Part shown: in pieces, positions 9,601-16,516 of the stretch
Numbering within the stretch: the stretch's first letter is position 1
Layout: each line of letters starts with the position of its first letter
DNA from: an uncultured Aquimarina sp.
GTDB lineage: Bacteria; Bacteroidota; Bacteroidia; Flavobacteriales; Flavobacteriaceae
Direction: 5' to 3'
Assembly (NCBI RefSeq): GCF_947495315.1
Contig: NZ_CANLYD010000014.1
Span: 62,001 to 126,000 of the forward strand
Length of the DNA: 64,000 nucleotides
Program-made: the position numbers and the translations under genes
Notes under the pieces: model-generated
What the model saw: the letters and a program-made list of their open reading frames with translations, nothing else
Database searches by the model: none
What the model was told of the DNA's origin: nothing

Positions 9601-9994
9601 CTTTTTCGAATAAAGCATCCGGATAGGTAATAATCAGCGCAGGTTTTTTTCTGGAATTAATTCTATTCAGCACTTCTGCTCTTAAAAGAACATTCGCATT
9701 ATCCGTTTCTTCAATCTGGTAGGGTCTGCGATAACTTCCTGGATAAAACAATACATTTTTATCTCCAAGTTGCTGTTCTAGATCATTAAGATAATATGCC
9801 GCTTCTTCTTTATCATCAAAAACACACAAAAAAGGGGTGTCTGCTTGCTCAAAAGCAGTTGAAATTACAAAGGATAAAGAGGATCCGATAAGACCTTGTA
9901 GATGTGTTTTACTTTCGGATTGGGCAATAGCATTCCCTAGTTTCTGAAGAGACAGAGACTGTGCAAAGGTTTGCGTGATTATATTTTTACTCAC
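6626..9994 (-). CDS. mfd: Transcription-repair coupling factor Mfd
   Basis: 1122 residues, the usual size for Mfd. The N-terminal UvrB-like region is followed by the RNA-polymerase-interacting domain (DYVTHIDHGIGKFGGLQKI). The RecG-like translocase motor follows, with Walker A GDVGFGKTEVAIRA, Walker B DEEQKFGV, and motifs TLTATPIPRTL, VYFIHNRIENI and QMRGRVGRS. The C-terminal TRCF domain closes the protein. Mfd removes stalled RNA polymerase and recruits UvrA for transcription-coupled repair in the cytoplasm. The start is a GTG; a flavobacterial promoter lies just upstream. The stop codon overlaps the next gene's ATG, so the downstream envelope enzymes are probably co-transcribed. Confidence 0.97.
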   Translation of the reverse strand: MSKNIITQTFAQSLSLQKLGNAIAQSESKTHLQGLIGSSLSFVISTAFEQADTPFLCVFDDKEEAAYYLNDLEQQLGDKNVLFYPGSYRRPYQIEETDNANVLLRAEVLNRINSRKKPALIITYPDALFEKVVTRKELEKNTLKIAIGDTLSLDFVNEVLFEYQFQRVDFVTEPGEFSVRGGIVDVFSFSNDEPYRIEFFGDEVDSIRTFDVETQLSTDQIKKISIIPNVENKAMQETRESFLKYIASKTVVFAKDIDLLSARIDKNLEKAKEAFKTLSEDIKHGTPEELFASSALIKKQLLDFTLIEIGSRPLTKADYAIKFDIKPQPSFNKQFDLLIKNLNENHEEGYKNYIFCVSDQQAKRFHDIFDDADLDVKQYETIVFSAYQGFIDHDRKIACYTDHQIFERYHKFNLKSGYAKKQAISLKELTNLEVGDYVTHIDHGIGKFGGLQKIDVEGKKQEAIKLIYGERDVLYLSIHSLHKISKFNGKDGKPPQIYKLGSKAWKTLKQKTKARVKHIAFNLIQLYAKRKLQKGFQYNPDSYLQHELEASFIYEDTPDQSTATADVKADMESERPMDRLICGDVGFGKTEVAIRAAFKAVDNGKQVAILVPTTILAFQHAKTFRERLKDFPVVVDYVNRFRTVKQKRETLEDLAAGKVDIIIGTHQLVNKNVKFKDLGLLVIDEEQKFGVSVKDKLKTIKENVDTLTLTATPIPRTLQFSLMAARDLSTITTPPPNRYPIETNVIRFTEETIRDAVSYEIQRGGQVYFIHNRIENIKEVAGMVQRLVPDAKVAVGHGQMEGKKLEGLMLSFMNGEFDVLISTTIVESGLDVPNANTIFINNANNFGLSDLHQMRGRVGRSNKKAFCYFITPPYSAMTDDARKRITALEMHSDLGSGFNIAMKDLEIRGAGDLLGGEQSGFINEIGFDTYQKILNEAIEELKENEFADLYEDDQKEKVYLKDTQIDTDFELLFPDDYINNITERLNLYTELNEIKDEEALQAYEKRLVDRFGEIPDQAVDLLNSVRIKWIATSIGLEKIIMKQDKLIGYFISDQQSGFYQTPTFSRVLQFVQKNPDKCKMKEKNTRNGLRLLVTFENIDTVNKGLKVLQPFHFSSTNKQHSE

Positions 9995-10012
9995 GTAGCA
10001 ATAATTTTAAAC

Positions 10013-10043
10013 AAATATACTATCATTCTTTTAGTTATAACAA
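10013..10043 (-). promoter_or_regulatory. Promoter of mfd (TTG-N20-TATATTTG)
   Basis: Reading the minus strand, a TTG (10043-10041) lies 20 bases before TATATTTG (10020-10013). This matches the flavobacterial promoter pattern TTG-N17-23-TAnnTTTG. The -7 box is about 20 bases before the mfd start codon. Confidence 0.65.
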
Positions 10044-10160
10044 GCCTGTATATAGTGATACGGACTAAAACCAAATATTTTTTAAAGTTTTGATAAGAAA
10101 CTTTCGCAAGTTTCCCGTTTTGAAGTTAAATTCTAGTAACATATTCTAGTTAAAAAGAAA

Positions 10161-10955
10161 TTATCTAAATCGCTCTATCAATTTTTTTCCAGGATTGGTG
10201 GTTCTATTCAAAAATCCATGAACACCAGCGGCAAGTACTAATATAATAGCACCTATAATTGCTGTGTACGCGATGGAAGTATAATCACCGTTATGTCTTA
10301 CATATATTGCTGTTAGTGCCCATGCGCCGACCAATGCAAATTCTCGCATATTTCTTTTGATAATCATATAAATATTAAGAAGCACGGCTATTGTAATCAT
10401 CGTAATGGTCCAGCTAACTTCGGAAATACCAAAACCATTCCAATCAATTTTAGAGAGGTATGCGGATATATTAGCAATGGTAGCTACAGCAATCCATCCA
10501 GAATATAAACAAATAGGCCACCAAACAAAAGCAATGGTTCCGATAGGAGCATCCCAGCGTTCCATATTGGTGTTAATAATAATTTTTAGTAATGAAATCA
10601 ATATACCTATCATAATTAGTACAGAAAGTCCAGTAAATTCATAAACGAAAGCGAGTACCCAACAACCGTTTAGTAGATTGGCAATCATAAACCAATACGA
10701 AGTTTGTTCTATAAATTCAGCTTTTTTTGAACTAAGAAATGCATTTCTTATTTGATAGATGGAATATGCAATTAAACCAAGAAAAATAATCCCCCAGATT
10801 GCAAATGCATAGCTGGCAGGAGTAAATAAATTATCATATGTATTACTCAATTCTCCAATAGTTGTATTATTAAATCTAAGTGCTTGTGAAAGGTAATTTA
10901 TGGCTAAAACAAATACAACAGATAGTAGATTAAGGATCGCTAATATTTTCTTCAT
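10161..10955 (-). CDS. TspO/MBR-like tryptophan-rich membrane protein
   Basis: 264 residues with about seven or eight hydrophobic segments. The diagnostic stretch FTPASYAFAIWGIIFLGL, plus VWWPICLYSGWIAVAT and WALTAIYVRH, is typical of the extended 'tryptophan-rich sensory protein' relatives of TspO found in Bacteroidota. Classical TspO is about 160 residues with five helices; this version is longer. Known TspO proteins bind porphyrins and related ligands in membranes; the ligand here is unknown. It is a single gene, separated from mfd by 160 bases and from the upstream aminotransferase by a repeat-bearing spacer. Confidence 0.75.
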   Translation of the reverse strand: MKKILAILNLLSVVFVLAINYLSQALRFNNTTIGELSNTYDNLFTPASYAFAIWGIIFLGLIAYSIYQIRNAFLSSKKAEFIEQTSYWFMIANLLNGCWVLAFVYEFTGLSVLIMIGILISLLKIIINTNMERWDAPIGTIAFVWWPICLYSGWIAVATIANISAYLSKIDWNGFGISEVSWTITMITIAVLLNIYMIIKRNMREFALVGAWALTAIYVRHNGDYTSIAYTAIIGAIILVLAAGVHGFLNRTTNPGKKLIERFR

Positions 10956-11110
10956 GATATTATTTTACGCTTCTAAAGGTAGTGTAAAAGACTCATACAG
11001 CTTAATCCAAAAGAGTAAATTGGTGTCTTTATAGCTTGAATTCGATTGTAATAGATGAATTGAAAAAAGCCGTCAAATTGAGTGATTTTTCATAGTGAAA
11101 CGAAGAAAAA

Positions 11111-11176
11111 TTGTATCGAAATTAGGCTTTTGATTTAAAATCCATTTGTCTTCGATACAATCCGCCTGAGGCGGAT
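11111..11176. repeat. Intergenic palindromic repeat unit with two hairpins
   Basis: Two nested signals are seen. TTGTATCGAA (11111-11120) is repeated inverted as TTCGATACAA (11151-11160). Directly after it comes the perfect palindrome ATCCGCC-TGA-GGCGGAT (11160-11176). The G+C-rich palindrome stands out from its A+T-rich surroundings and looks like a dispersed REP-type element rather than a gene part. It lies downstream of the aminotransferase stop and could also act as a transcription end. Confidence 0.6.
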
Positions 11177-11212
11177 CTGACTGACGTAAATTTTCTTATA
11201 TCGAGCGCAGGT

Positions 11213-12355
11213 TTATATAAAACAATTCAATAGTTTCTCAAAATCTTCTTCGGTATTATACACATTACAAGAAACTCGCATAGCATTTCCTCTAAAAGAG
11301 ACAAAAATTTGTGCTTCCTTCAATTTTGCCTTAATCTCTTCTACATTGATATGATTAGGAAGATAGATTCCGAATAAATGATACGCTCTATATGCATCAT
11401 CTTCGATAAAACATCCTAATTCTCGGAGTTTCTGTACAGCATCTTTGGAAATACTTTTTCCATATTCCTGAATGTTTTTTGGTTGCCATTCGATCAATTG
11501 TTCGACGGCTTTTATCATCATCGGCGTTAATACAAAATTACTAGATTCTCCAACAGAGTATCGAGCTGCTTTTTCCTGATATTGATCTTCGTATTTTGTA
11601 AGTCCAGAAAAGTCTTCGCTATTATATCGGTTCATCCAATTATGTTCGATCGGTGTTCCATTATTAAAAGCATCACTGTAATAAGCCATGCCAATAGCAT
11701 AGGGGCCTAATAACCATTTATAACCACCACAAACCAAAGCATCTGGCTCAATTTCTTTTATAGAAAATGGCAATGCTCCAACGCTTTGCGTTCCATCAAT
11801 GACTACCATCGCGTTTACGGTTTTGGTTTTCTCGCGAATAGCTTGCAGGTCAAATAAAGTTCCATCTGCCCAGTGTACTTGCGGCATTGCAATTACTGCG
11901 GTATTTTTAGTGATAGCTTCCAGAATATTTTCATTCCAACACTTACCTCTATTTTCTAATTCGATAGGAGGTTTAATAATTTTGATGGTTGCATCATTTT
12001 TCTTTGCAACTTCTTGCCAGATATATACATTGCTAGGAAATTGTTCATCTACTAAAATGATTTCATCCCCTTTTTTAATGGGCACATTATTAGCTGCATT
12101 AGCAATACCATAAGAAACCGATGGAATGATCGCAGTATTTTTATAATCCTTGGCGTCAATGAGCGTTGCAAAACGCTGTTTCAGAGTTTCTTTTTCATTA
12201 AAGAAATCTTCAGGGAGGATTTCGTTAGGATGTGCTTTTCTTTTTACGGATTGTACACCTATTTCGGTTACCGATTTCAATTGAGGAGCCATATAGGCTC
12301 CATTGAGATAGGTAATTTCTTCGGATAGATCAAAAAGATGTTTTTGGTGTTGCAT
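11213..12355 (-). CDS. Class V aminotransferase-fold PLP enzyme
   Basis: 380 residues from the ATG at 12355; the frame can be read two codons further to a GTG at 12361, which is less likely. The fold-type I PLP pattern is visible: VIDGTQSVGALP holds the cofactor-binding Asp, and CGGYKWLLGPYAIG holds the Schiff-base lysine. SVGESSNFVLTPMMIKAV is typical of the cysteine-desulfurase/kynureninase branch of class V. The substrate cannot be told; isopenicillin-N epimerase-like and kynureninase-like annotations are both common for such proteins. It is cytoplasmic and monocistronic, with 150 bases before a precursor-peptide gene upstream. Confidence 0.85.
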   Translation of the reverse strand: MQHQKHLFDLSEEITYLNGAYMAPQLKSVTEIGVQSVKRKAHPNEILPEDFFNEKETLKQRFATLIDAKDYKNTAIIPSVSYGIANAANNVPIKKGDEIILVDEQFPSNVYIWQEVAKKNDATIKIIKPPIELENRGKCWNENILEAITKNTAVIAMPQVHWADGTLFDLQAIREKTKTVNAMVVIDGTQSVGALPFSIKEIEPDALVCGGYKWLLGPYAIGMAYYSDAFNNGTPIEHNWMNRYNSEDFSGLTKYEDQYQEKAARYSVGESSNFVLTPMMIKAVEQLIEWQPKNIQEYGKSISKDAVQKLRELGCFIEDDAYRAYHLFGIYLPNHINVEEIKAKLKEAQIFVSFRGNAMRVSCNVYNTEEDFEKLLNCFI

Positions 12356-12505
12356 GTACACTTTTTTAGTAAAGAACTAAAATTAGTGTATCGATATCAT
12401 ATGTAAAAGTGTTTATGAAAACATTAGGAATACCTTGTTGTTTTATTGAATTCTTGATATACTTAAAAAGTTTAATGCCTTTTACTCTTTTAAATAAACT
12501 TTATT

Positions 12506-12679
12506 TTATCCGTTACAATTATCTTCTGAATCGAGAAGTTCAGTATTCGTTTTAGTTGAAATGCCTGTACAATTTAAGGTTTCTGGATACATAATAGGAA
12601 AACTTCCTCCTTTAATATGGTGCAGATTATTTAGTCTGGTAATAACTATTTTTTGTAGGCTTAATTTTTTGTTTTTCAT
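12506..12679 (-). CDS. Leader-type precursor peptide (Bacteroidota class I lanthipeptide-like), 57 residues
   Basis: A small ORF in an otherwise empty 450-base gap. The N-terminus MKNKKLSLQKIVITRLNN followed by HHIKGG closely matches the 'K-K-L-S-L-x-K-x-x-I-x-x-L-N' leaders of Bacteroidota class I lanthipeptide precursors, which end in a Gly-Gly cleavage site. The 32-residue core (SFPIMYPETLNC...) is rich in Thr and Ser and has two Cys, suitable for (methyl)lanthionine rings. An AGAG lies 4-7 bases before the ATG. It lies downstream of, and in the same direction as, the TPR-AraC regulator gene. No LanB/LanC enzyme or transporter is in the window, so modification is inferred from the leader alone. 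Confidence 0.7.
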   Translation of the reverse strand: MKNKKLSLQKIVITRLNNLHHIKGGSFPIMYPETLNCTGISTKTNTELLDSEDNCNG

Positions 12680-12818
12680 TCTCTTTTTTTAATATGACAG
12701 TTCGTATTATTGTTGATTCGAAGATAAGTAGACTAATACAATTACATCTTACTTTTTTATGACTTTATATCCGTTTTCGGTGAAAACGGGGTGATAAAAT
12801 GAGATTATTATAAATGGT

Positions 12819-14564
12819 TTACTGATCGTTATAGTTCGCTTCAATTTGTTTTTCTAATTCTTTAATGAAATAAGAAGGGTGTATTCCATTTTGTTTATAA
12901 AATGCTTTAGAGAATGCATCCGTAGTATTAAAACCCATTTCTTGTGCAATTGCTTTTATCGTATAGTTTCTAAATTTAGAGTCTGTTTTAAGTCTTACTA
13001 TCGATTGGTCTATTCTAAGACCATTGATGTAACGATTAAATGATTTCTCTTTATAGGTATTAATAATTTTAGATAAATATTTAGAATTAGTTCCAAATCT
13101 TTTTGCTAAAATATTTACGGATAAATCAGTTTGTATAAATCCTAATTCATCTTCAAAACTAGTTAATTTGTCAAGTATCTCCTTTATACTTTCTTCAGGA
13201 ATAGCAAGTTTAGTTTTTTCGGCTTTTGGTATTATTGGCTTGTCTTGTTTTGCTTGAGAATCAGGTTTGTGATACAGTGTTTCAAAACGTCGTCTGTATT
13301 GCCTTTGTCTACGATGATTAATCAACCATAAAACAAGTAATAAAAGACTAATAATAGTTAATATGCTAATGATTGTATACGATGTTTTTTTTCCGGTCTC
13401 CAAGCTGTCTATAATTTCTTGTTTTTCGGAAAGTAGCCTCGGCGTATCATAATTTTGTACTACGGTTTTTATTAGATATCGATAATTAGTGTGTAGTACA
13501 CTGTCCACAGTGATTAGCTGTTTGATATATTTTAATTGATTATCCTTATCGCCTAACTCTTTATAATAATTGATTAAGATTTCATAATTCTCTCGATTAT
13601 TTGGCATAATCTCAGATATTTCTTGAAATATATCGTCCACTTTTATATGTGCAGCAATAGCGTCTATTTCTTTTCCTAAAGCCGTTAATGTCTTTCCATA
13701 AAAAAAATAAGCCATAGATAGATTAGCCTTATCTTCGTTAATTTTCAATTGTTCAATAGCAATTGATAAACTATCTTTTGCCTTGATAAAGTTTTTTTTA
13801 TCAAATAAATTAATTCCTTCATTTAATGTAAAGTAATACTTGAAACTTTCGTCATTAAACTTTATAGATTCTGTATAGCCAAGAGTATTGATAGAAGTCG
13901 CTGAATCTAGTTTTTTATTCAAATTATAAGCATCAGATAATGCAAATAATGTTCTCAAATAGGTCCTTGGTTTTTTTTCTTTAATTTTTGAATAATATTG
14001 ATAACATTGTCTAAGTTCTACTAATGCTGTTTCGTATTCCCCAATCCTACTTTTTAGGACACCAATATTTTTTTTGCTAGCATAAAAAAGATGAGTGTTT
14101 TCAAATTCTTTTGCTTTTTCAATGGTTTTAAGATACAAATCAAGGGCTTTCTTAAAATTACCTCGATTATATGCTATTGCGGCTTTATTATAATATGCAA
14201 ATGTTGGATAAGACTTGGTTCTTAAGTTATTTGCATATAGAATCATACTATCCGCATATTTTTCAGTAATTTTTTCATCCTGAGTAATACGTGAGAAATA
14301 ATAGAAGCCATCTGCTATTTTGGAGGTGTCCCTATCTTTTTTTGCTTTGAATAAATATGATTGAGCATATATTATTGCTTTTGATGAATCCTTTGCATTC
14401 TTGAATACCATTTTTTTTAGATATGTATATTCTTTGGTAAGTAAGCTATCAAAAGAGGTTTGAAAAGCAAAAACAGTGTTGGTGTTAAGAAATAAAAACA
14501 GTATTAAAAAAAGAACTGCAAAATGTTTAATTCTTATGCGTGACAAAGCAATGGCAAATGGCAT
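12819..14564 (-). CDS. TPR-sensor AraC-family transcriptional regulator (membrane-anchored)
   Basis: 581 residues. An N-terminal signal/anchor (residues ~14-34) is followed by TPR-like helical repeats (about 35-370), e.g. NTHLFYASKKNIGVLKSRIG. A transmembrane helix (ISILTIISLLLLVLWLI, about 395) leads to a C-terminal AraC helix-turn-helix pair ending in EMGFNTTDAFSKAFYKQNG and HPSYF. In this Bacteroidota architecture the TPRs sense in the periplasm and the AraC domain binds DNA in the cytoplasm. A TAGGTTTG box sits 21-28 bases upstream of the ATG. It points away from the lipoprotein and leader-peptide genes at 15-16.7 kb and toward the precursor at 12506, making it the obvious candidate regulator of the island. 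Confidence 0.88.
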   Translation of the reverse strand: MPFAIALSRIRIKHFAVLFLILFLFLNTNTVFAFQTSFDSLLTKEYTYLKKMVFKNAKDSSKAIIYAQSYLFKAKKDRDTSKIADGFYYFSRITQDEKITEKYADSMILYANNLRTKSYPTFAYYNKAAIAYNRGNFKKALDLYLKTIEKAKEFENTHLFYASKKNIGVLKSRIGEYETALVELRQCYQYYSKIKEKKPRTYLRTLFALSDAYNLNKKLDSATSINTLGYTESIKFNDESFKYYFTLNEGINLFDKKNFIKAKDSLSIAIEQLKINEDKANLSMAYFFYGKTLTALGKEIDAIAAHIKVDDIFQEISEIMPNNRENYEILINYYKELGDKDNQLKYIKQLITVDSVLHTNYRYLIKTVVQNYDTPRLLSEKQEIIDSLETGKKTSYTIISILTIISLLLLVLWLINHRRQRQYRRRFETLYHKPDSQAKQDKPIIPKAEKTKLAIPEESIKEILDKLTSFEDELGFIQTDLSVNILAKRFGTNSKYLSKIINTYKEKSFNRYINGLRIDQSIVRLKTDSKFRNYTIKAIAQEMGFNTTDAFSKAFYKQNGIHPSYFIKELEKQIEANYNDQ

Positions 14565-14943
14565 ATCTGACTATTTTTGTCGTACAAACCTAAAGATTTA
14601 GTATATAAAAAACTAACATTTAACTTTTTGTGTTTCATCACTTTTTTTGATTGATGTCTATTTTGTAGGGCTGTTTCTTATTGTAAAATTTGACATTCCT
14701 TGGTTCGGTGTTTATTGTTTTGATTTTTAAGTATTTATATTTTTTTTATAACTGTTGATTCCCAGAAAACATACTGTGTTTTCCCTGAAAGTCAGTTTAC
14801 TTCATTTGTTTTCTTTCTATAGTCGCTTTTATATTTGTTCTCGACACAGTGATAATTATTTAAAAGAATTCGTACAAAATAAATAGTAAAGATTCGATTA
14901 TAATTAATTTATTATTCTCTCCTTCGAATCAATATGAAAATCT
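14565..14943. other. A+T-rich intergenic region between regulator and peptide island
   Basis: About 380 bases separate the start of the TPR-AraC gene from the first copy of the 30-nt element. I see the regulator's -7 box at its left end and nothing else recognisable: no ORF of note and no hairpin. Confidence 0.5.
14585..14592 (-). promoter_or_regulatory. -7 box of the TPR-AraC regulator gene
   Basis: TAGGTTTG on the minus strand matches TAnnTTTG and ends 21 bases before the ATG at 14564. I found no clear -33 TTG at the usual distance. Confidence 0.45.
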
Positions 14944-14973
14944 AGACAGAATTCCTGAATGTCTATAAATGCT
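14944..14973 (+). promoter_or_regulatory. Conserved 30-nt upstream element, copy 1 (before the Cys-rich lipoprotein)
   Basis: The block reads AGACA, GAATTCCTGAA, TGTCT, then ATAAATGCT. AGACA and TGTCT are inverted repeats around 11 bases, and GAATTCCT/GAATGTCT form an 8-base tandem direct repeat. It lies 63 bases before the ATG at 15007. Its own ATG (14969) opens a 13-codon frame whose stop TGA (15008-15010) overlaps the lipoprotein start as ATGA. All 30 bases recur identically at three other sites in the island. Confidence 0.85.
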
Positions 14974-15006
14974 TAGGAAAATACAAATCATTAATTACTT
15001 GTACTC

Positions 15007-15525
15007 ATGAAAAAAATCATTTTTGTCCTGTCTCTTTTTCTTGTTATTTCATGTAATAAAGAAGAAGATTCTGAAGAATTTTTAGATCGAAACGAAGGAT
15101 CCTTAAATGCATCCGAAAAAGTGGATGCGTTGGAGCGTTTAGCGTTAGACTTTATGGATACTGCAGAAGGAAATAATGGTATCGAACTAGATGAAAAAAC
15201 TAAGCTTAAATTGAAAAAACTTGCTTATTTAATTTTATCTGATATAAAGAAATTGAAAGAGGAAGACTTTAGAAAATGTGCTTATGGAGGTTCTCTTTGT
15301 GACGGGCCTTATTATGATTGTATATGGTGGGCTGCTTCTTGGGATAATCTATTACGTAAGTGTAATGGTCCTGAAGCTGATCGACCTTTTAATTGTGATC
15401 AGATTAGAGAAGACTATTTGGCAAATATAGACGAAATTGAAGCTACATATATTAGATGTACTAATCAATTTAATAGTTGTATAAGCAGTGCCTGCGGAGG
15501 AGGAGGTCCACAAGGTCCGCTATAG
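15007..15525 (+). CDS. Cys-rich lipoprotein linked to the leader-peptide cluster
   Basis: 172 residues with a signal peptide ending in the lipobox-like VISC (Cys16), followed by an acidic stretch typical of surface-exported Bacteroidota lipoproteins (NKEEDSEE). The middle is helical and charged (residues ~35-90). The C-terminal 80 residues carry nine cysteines (e.g. CAYGGSLCDGPYYDC, CTNQFNSCISSACGGGG), a pattern suited to disulfides. I recognise no family. It shares its 30-nt upstream element and 63-base spacing with the three precursor genes downstream, so it is very likely co-regulated with them. It may be an immunity, receptor or effector partner; that is inference. Confidence 0.8.
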   Translation: MKKIIFVLSLFLVISCNKEEDSEEFLDRNEGSLNASEKVDALERLALDFMDTAEGNNGIELDEKTKLKLKKLAYLILSDIKKLKEEDFRKCAYGGSLCDGPYYDCIWWAASWDNLLRKCNGPEADRPFNCDQIREDYLANIDEIEATYIRCTNQFNSCISSACGGGGPQGPL

Positions 15526-15574
15526 AGTTTTACAGAACTTGTCTCGCTCAGAATAAAGGTTACATAAAAATCTT

Positions 15575-15604
15575 AGACAGAATTCCTGAATGTCTATAAA
15601 TGCT
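15575..15604 (+). promoter_or_regulatory. Conserved 30-nt upstream element, copy 2
   Basis: Identical to the element at 14944-14973 and 64 bases before the ATG at 15639. Its internal ATG (15600) is in frame with the precursor and would add the 13 residues MLGKLYKLLNNLF to it. The 30 bases downstream are also very similar to copy 3. Confidence 0.85.
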
Positions 15605-15638
15605 CGGGAAATTATACAAATTATTAAACAACTTGTTT

Positions 15639-15800
15639 ATGTTAGAAAAGATTTTAAAATTAGAAAACACAACAAAACTTAGTATCAAACAACAAAAATC
15701 AATCAATGGAGGTTGGGGGTCTGCAGGTTGTTTTCCCCAATGCGGTCCTGGTGGTGGCGTTCCTAATTTAGGAACTCCTGGAAGATGTACTTGCTATTAA
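15639..15800 (+). CDS. Double-glycine leader precursor peptide with four-Cys core
   Basis: 53 residues from the ATG at 15639. The leader MLEKILKLENTTKLSIKQ followed by QKSINGG has the alternating Leu/Ile pattern and Gly-Gly end of bacteriocin/ComC-type leaders cut by C39-peptidase ABC transporters. The predicted core (WGSAGCFPQCGPGGG...CTCY) is Gly/Pro-rich with four cysteines. The frame is open back to an ATG at 15600 inside the 30-nt element, giving 66 residues; I prefer 15639 because the sister genes begin with the same MLE(K/N)IL. It is the first of three related genes in a row. No transporter or modifying enzyme is nearby. Confidence 0.75.
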   Translation: MLEKILKLENTTKLSIKQQKSINGGWGSAGCFPQCGPGGGVPNLGTPGRCTCY

Positions 15801-15959
15801 TTAATTTTCGTCGGGTAGTGCAAATTTGTAAAAACAGATGTACATAATAATGGTATGGCTGTTTTCGAAAAAAAGAGATTATGTATCTCAACCAGATTTT
15901 TGAATCTATTCTTAAAACAAGGTAAGAATTAATACTTTAAGTCTTGGAAGATAAAATTC

Positions 15960-15989
15960 AGACAGAATTCCTGAATGTCTATAAATGCT
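15960..15989 (+). promoter_or_regulatory. Conserved 30-nt upstream element, copy 3
   Basis: Identical to the other copies, 64 bases before the ATG at 16024. The internal ATG at 15985 is in frame with the precursor (MLGKLYKLLDNLF extension). The sequence 5' of the block is unrelated to that of the other copies, so the sharp left edge marks a functional site rather than a long duplication. Confidence 0.85.
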
Positions 15990-16023
15990 TGGGAAATTAT
16001 ACAAATTATTAGATAACTTATTT

Positions 16024-16176
16024 ATGTTAGAAAACATTTTAAACTTAAAAGGGATAAGTCAATTAGACAGAAATCAACAGATCATTGTAAAAGGAGGTAA
16101 TAAAAACGCAAATGACAGTCCTTTTGATGAAGAAACACCAGGTGGAGGTTGTTATTCAACTGGAGGTTGTCATTAA
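16024..16176 (+). CDS. Double-glycine leader precursor peptide with acidic two-Cys core
   Basis: 50 residues. The leader MLENILNLKGISQLDRNQ then QIIVKGG is clearly related to that of the gene at 15639 and ends in Gly-Gly after 25 residues. The 25-residue core (NKNANDSPFDEETPGGG, CYSTGGCH) differs completely, with two cysteines and several acids. Conserved leader and variable core is the hallmark of RiPP and bacteriocin families. The alternative start at 15985 lies inside the upstream element. A strong terminator follows at 16204. Confidence 0.75.
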   Translation: MLENILNLKGISQLDRNQQIIVKGGNKNANDSPFDEETPGGGCYSTGGCH

Positions 16177-16203
16177 AAGTAAAACAGCATAGTTTAGACT
16201 TAA

Positions 16204-16234
16204 AAATACTTGTTTTTTGAACAAGTATTTTTTC
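16204..16234 (+). terminator. Rho-independent terminator after the second double-glycine precursor
   Basis: Stem AAATACTTGTT (16204-16214) and AACAAGTATTT (16220-16230) with a 5-base loop and a following T run, 27 bases after the precursor stop. Confidence 0.85.
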
Positions 16235-16453
16235 TCGACAAAGGGCTATTTTTTTACAGACTTAGTTTAAGAGTAGCTTTTAGATGTTTTGGGCTTTATT
16301 AATCTGAAAATCAAAGACGTAGCAAAGAAGATTCTTGGGGTAGAATTCTTTGAGTATGCTCTAGAATAAACATAAGGAATATAGCTTATTACAGTGAGTT
16401 TGTCATCAATCAAAAAAAGTACGGATTTTTATTTCATAGGGATATTCATATTA
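16235..16453. other. Spacer before the third double-glycine precursor
   Basis: No intact gene. A short open piece at about 16300-16368 reads LKIKDVAKKILGVEFFEYAL and then Glu and a stop, preceded in frame by a stop; this may be the tail of a lost gene, but I cannot assign it. Confidence 0.3.
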
Positions 16454-16483
16454 AGACAGAATTCCTGAATGTCTATAAATGCT
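16454..16483 (+). promoter_or_regulatory. Conserved 30-nt upstream element, copy 4
   Basis: Identical 30 bases, 63 bases before the ATG at 16517. Its internal ATG (16479) opens a 14-codon frame (MLGKYITLKYLKLC) ending in TAG at 16521-16523, which overlaps the first codons of the precursor. Confidence 0.85.
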
Positions 16484-16516
16484 TGGGAAATATATAACTC
16501 TTAAATATCTAAAATT

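Noticed and set aside
12355..12361. GTG at 12361 as the start of the aminotransferase
   Set aside because: An ATG two codons downstream is more likely, with no difference to the domain.
15841..15905. Short frame MVWLFSKKRDYVSQPDF between two precursor genes
   Set aside because: Too short, no element or leader, ends quickly; considered chance.
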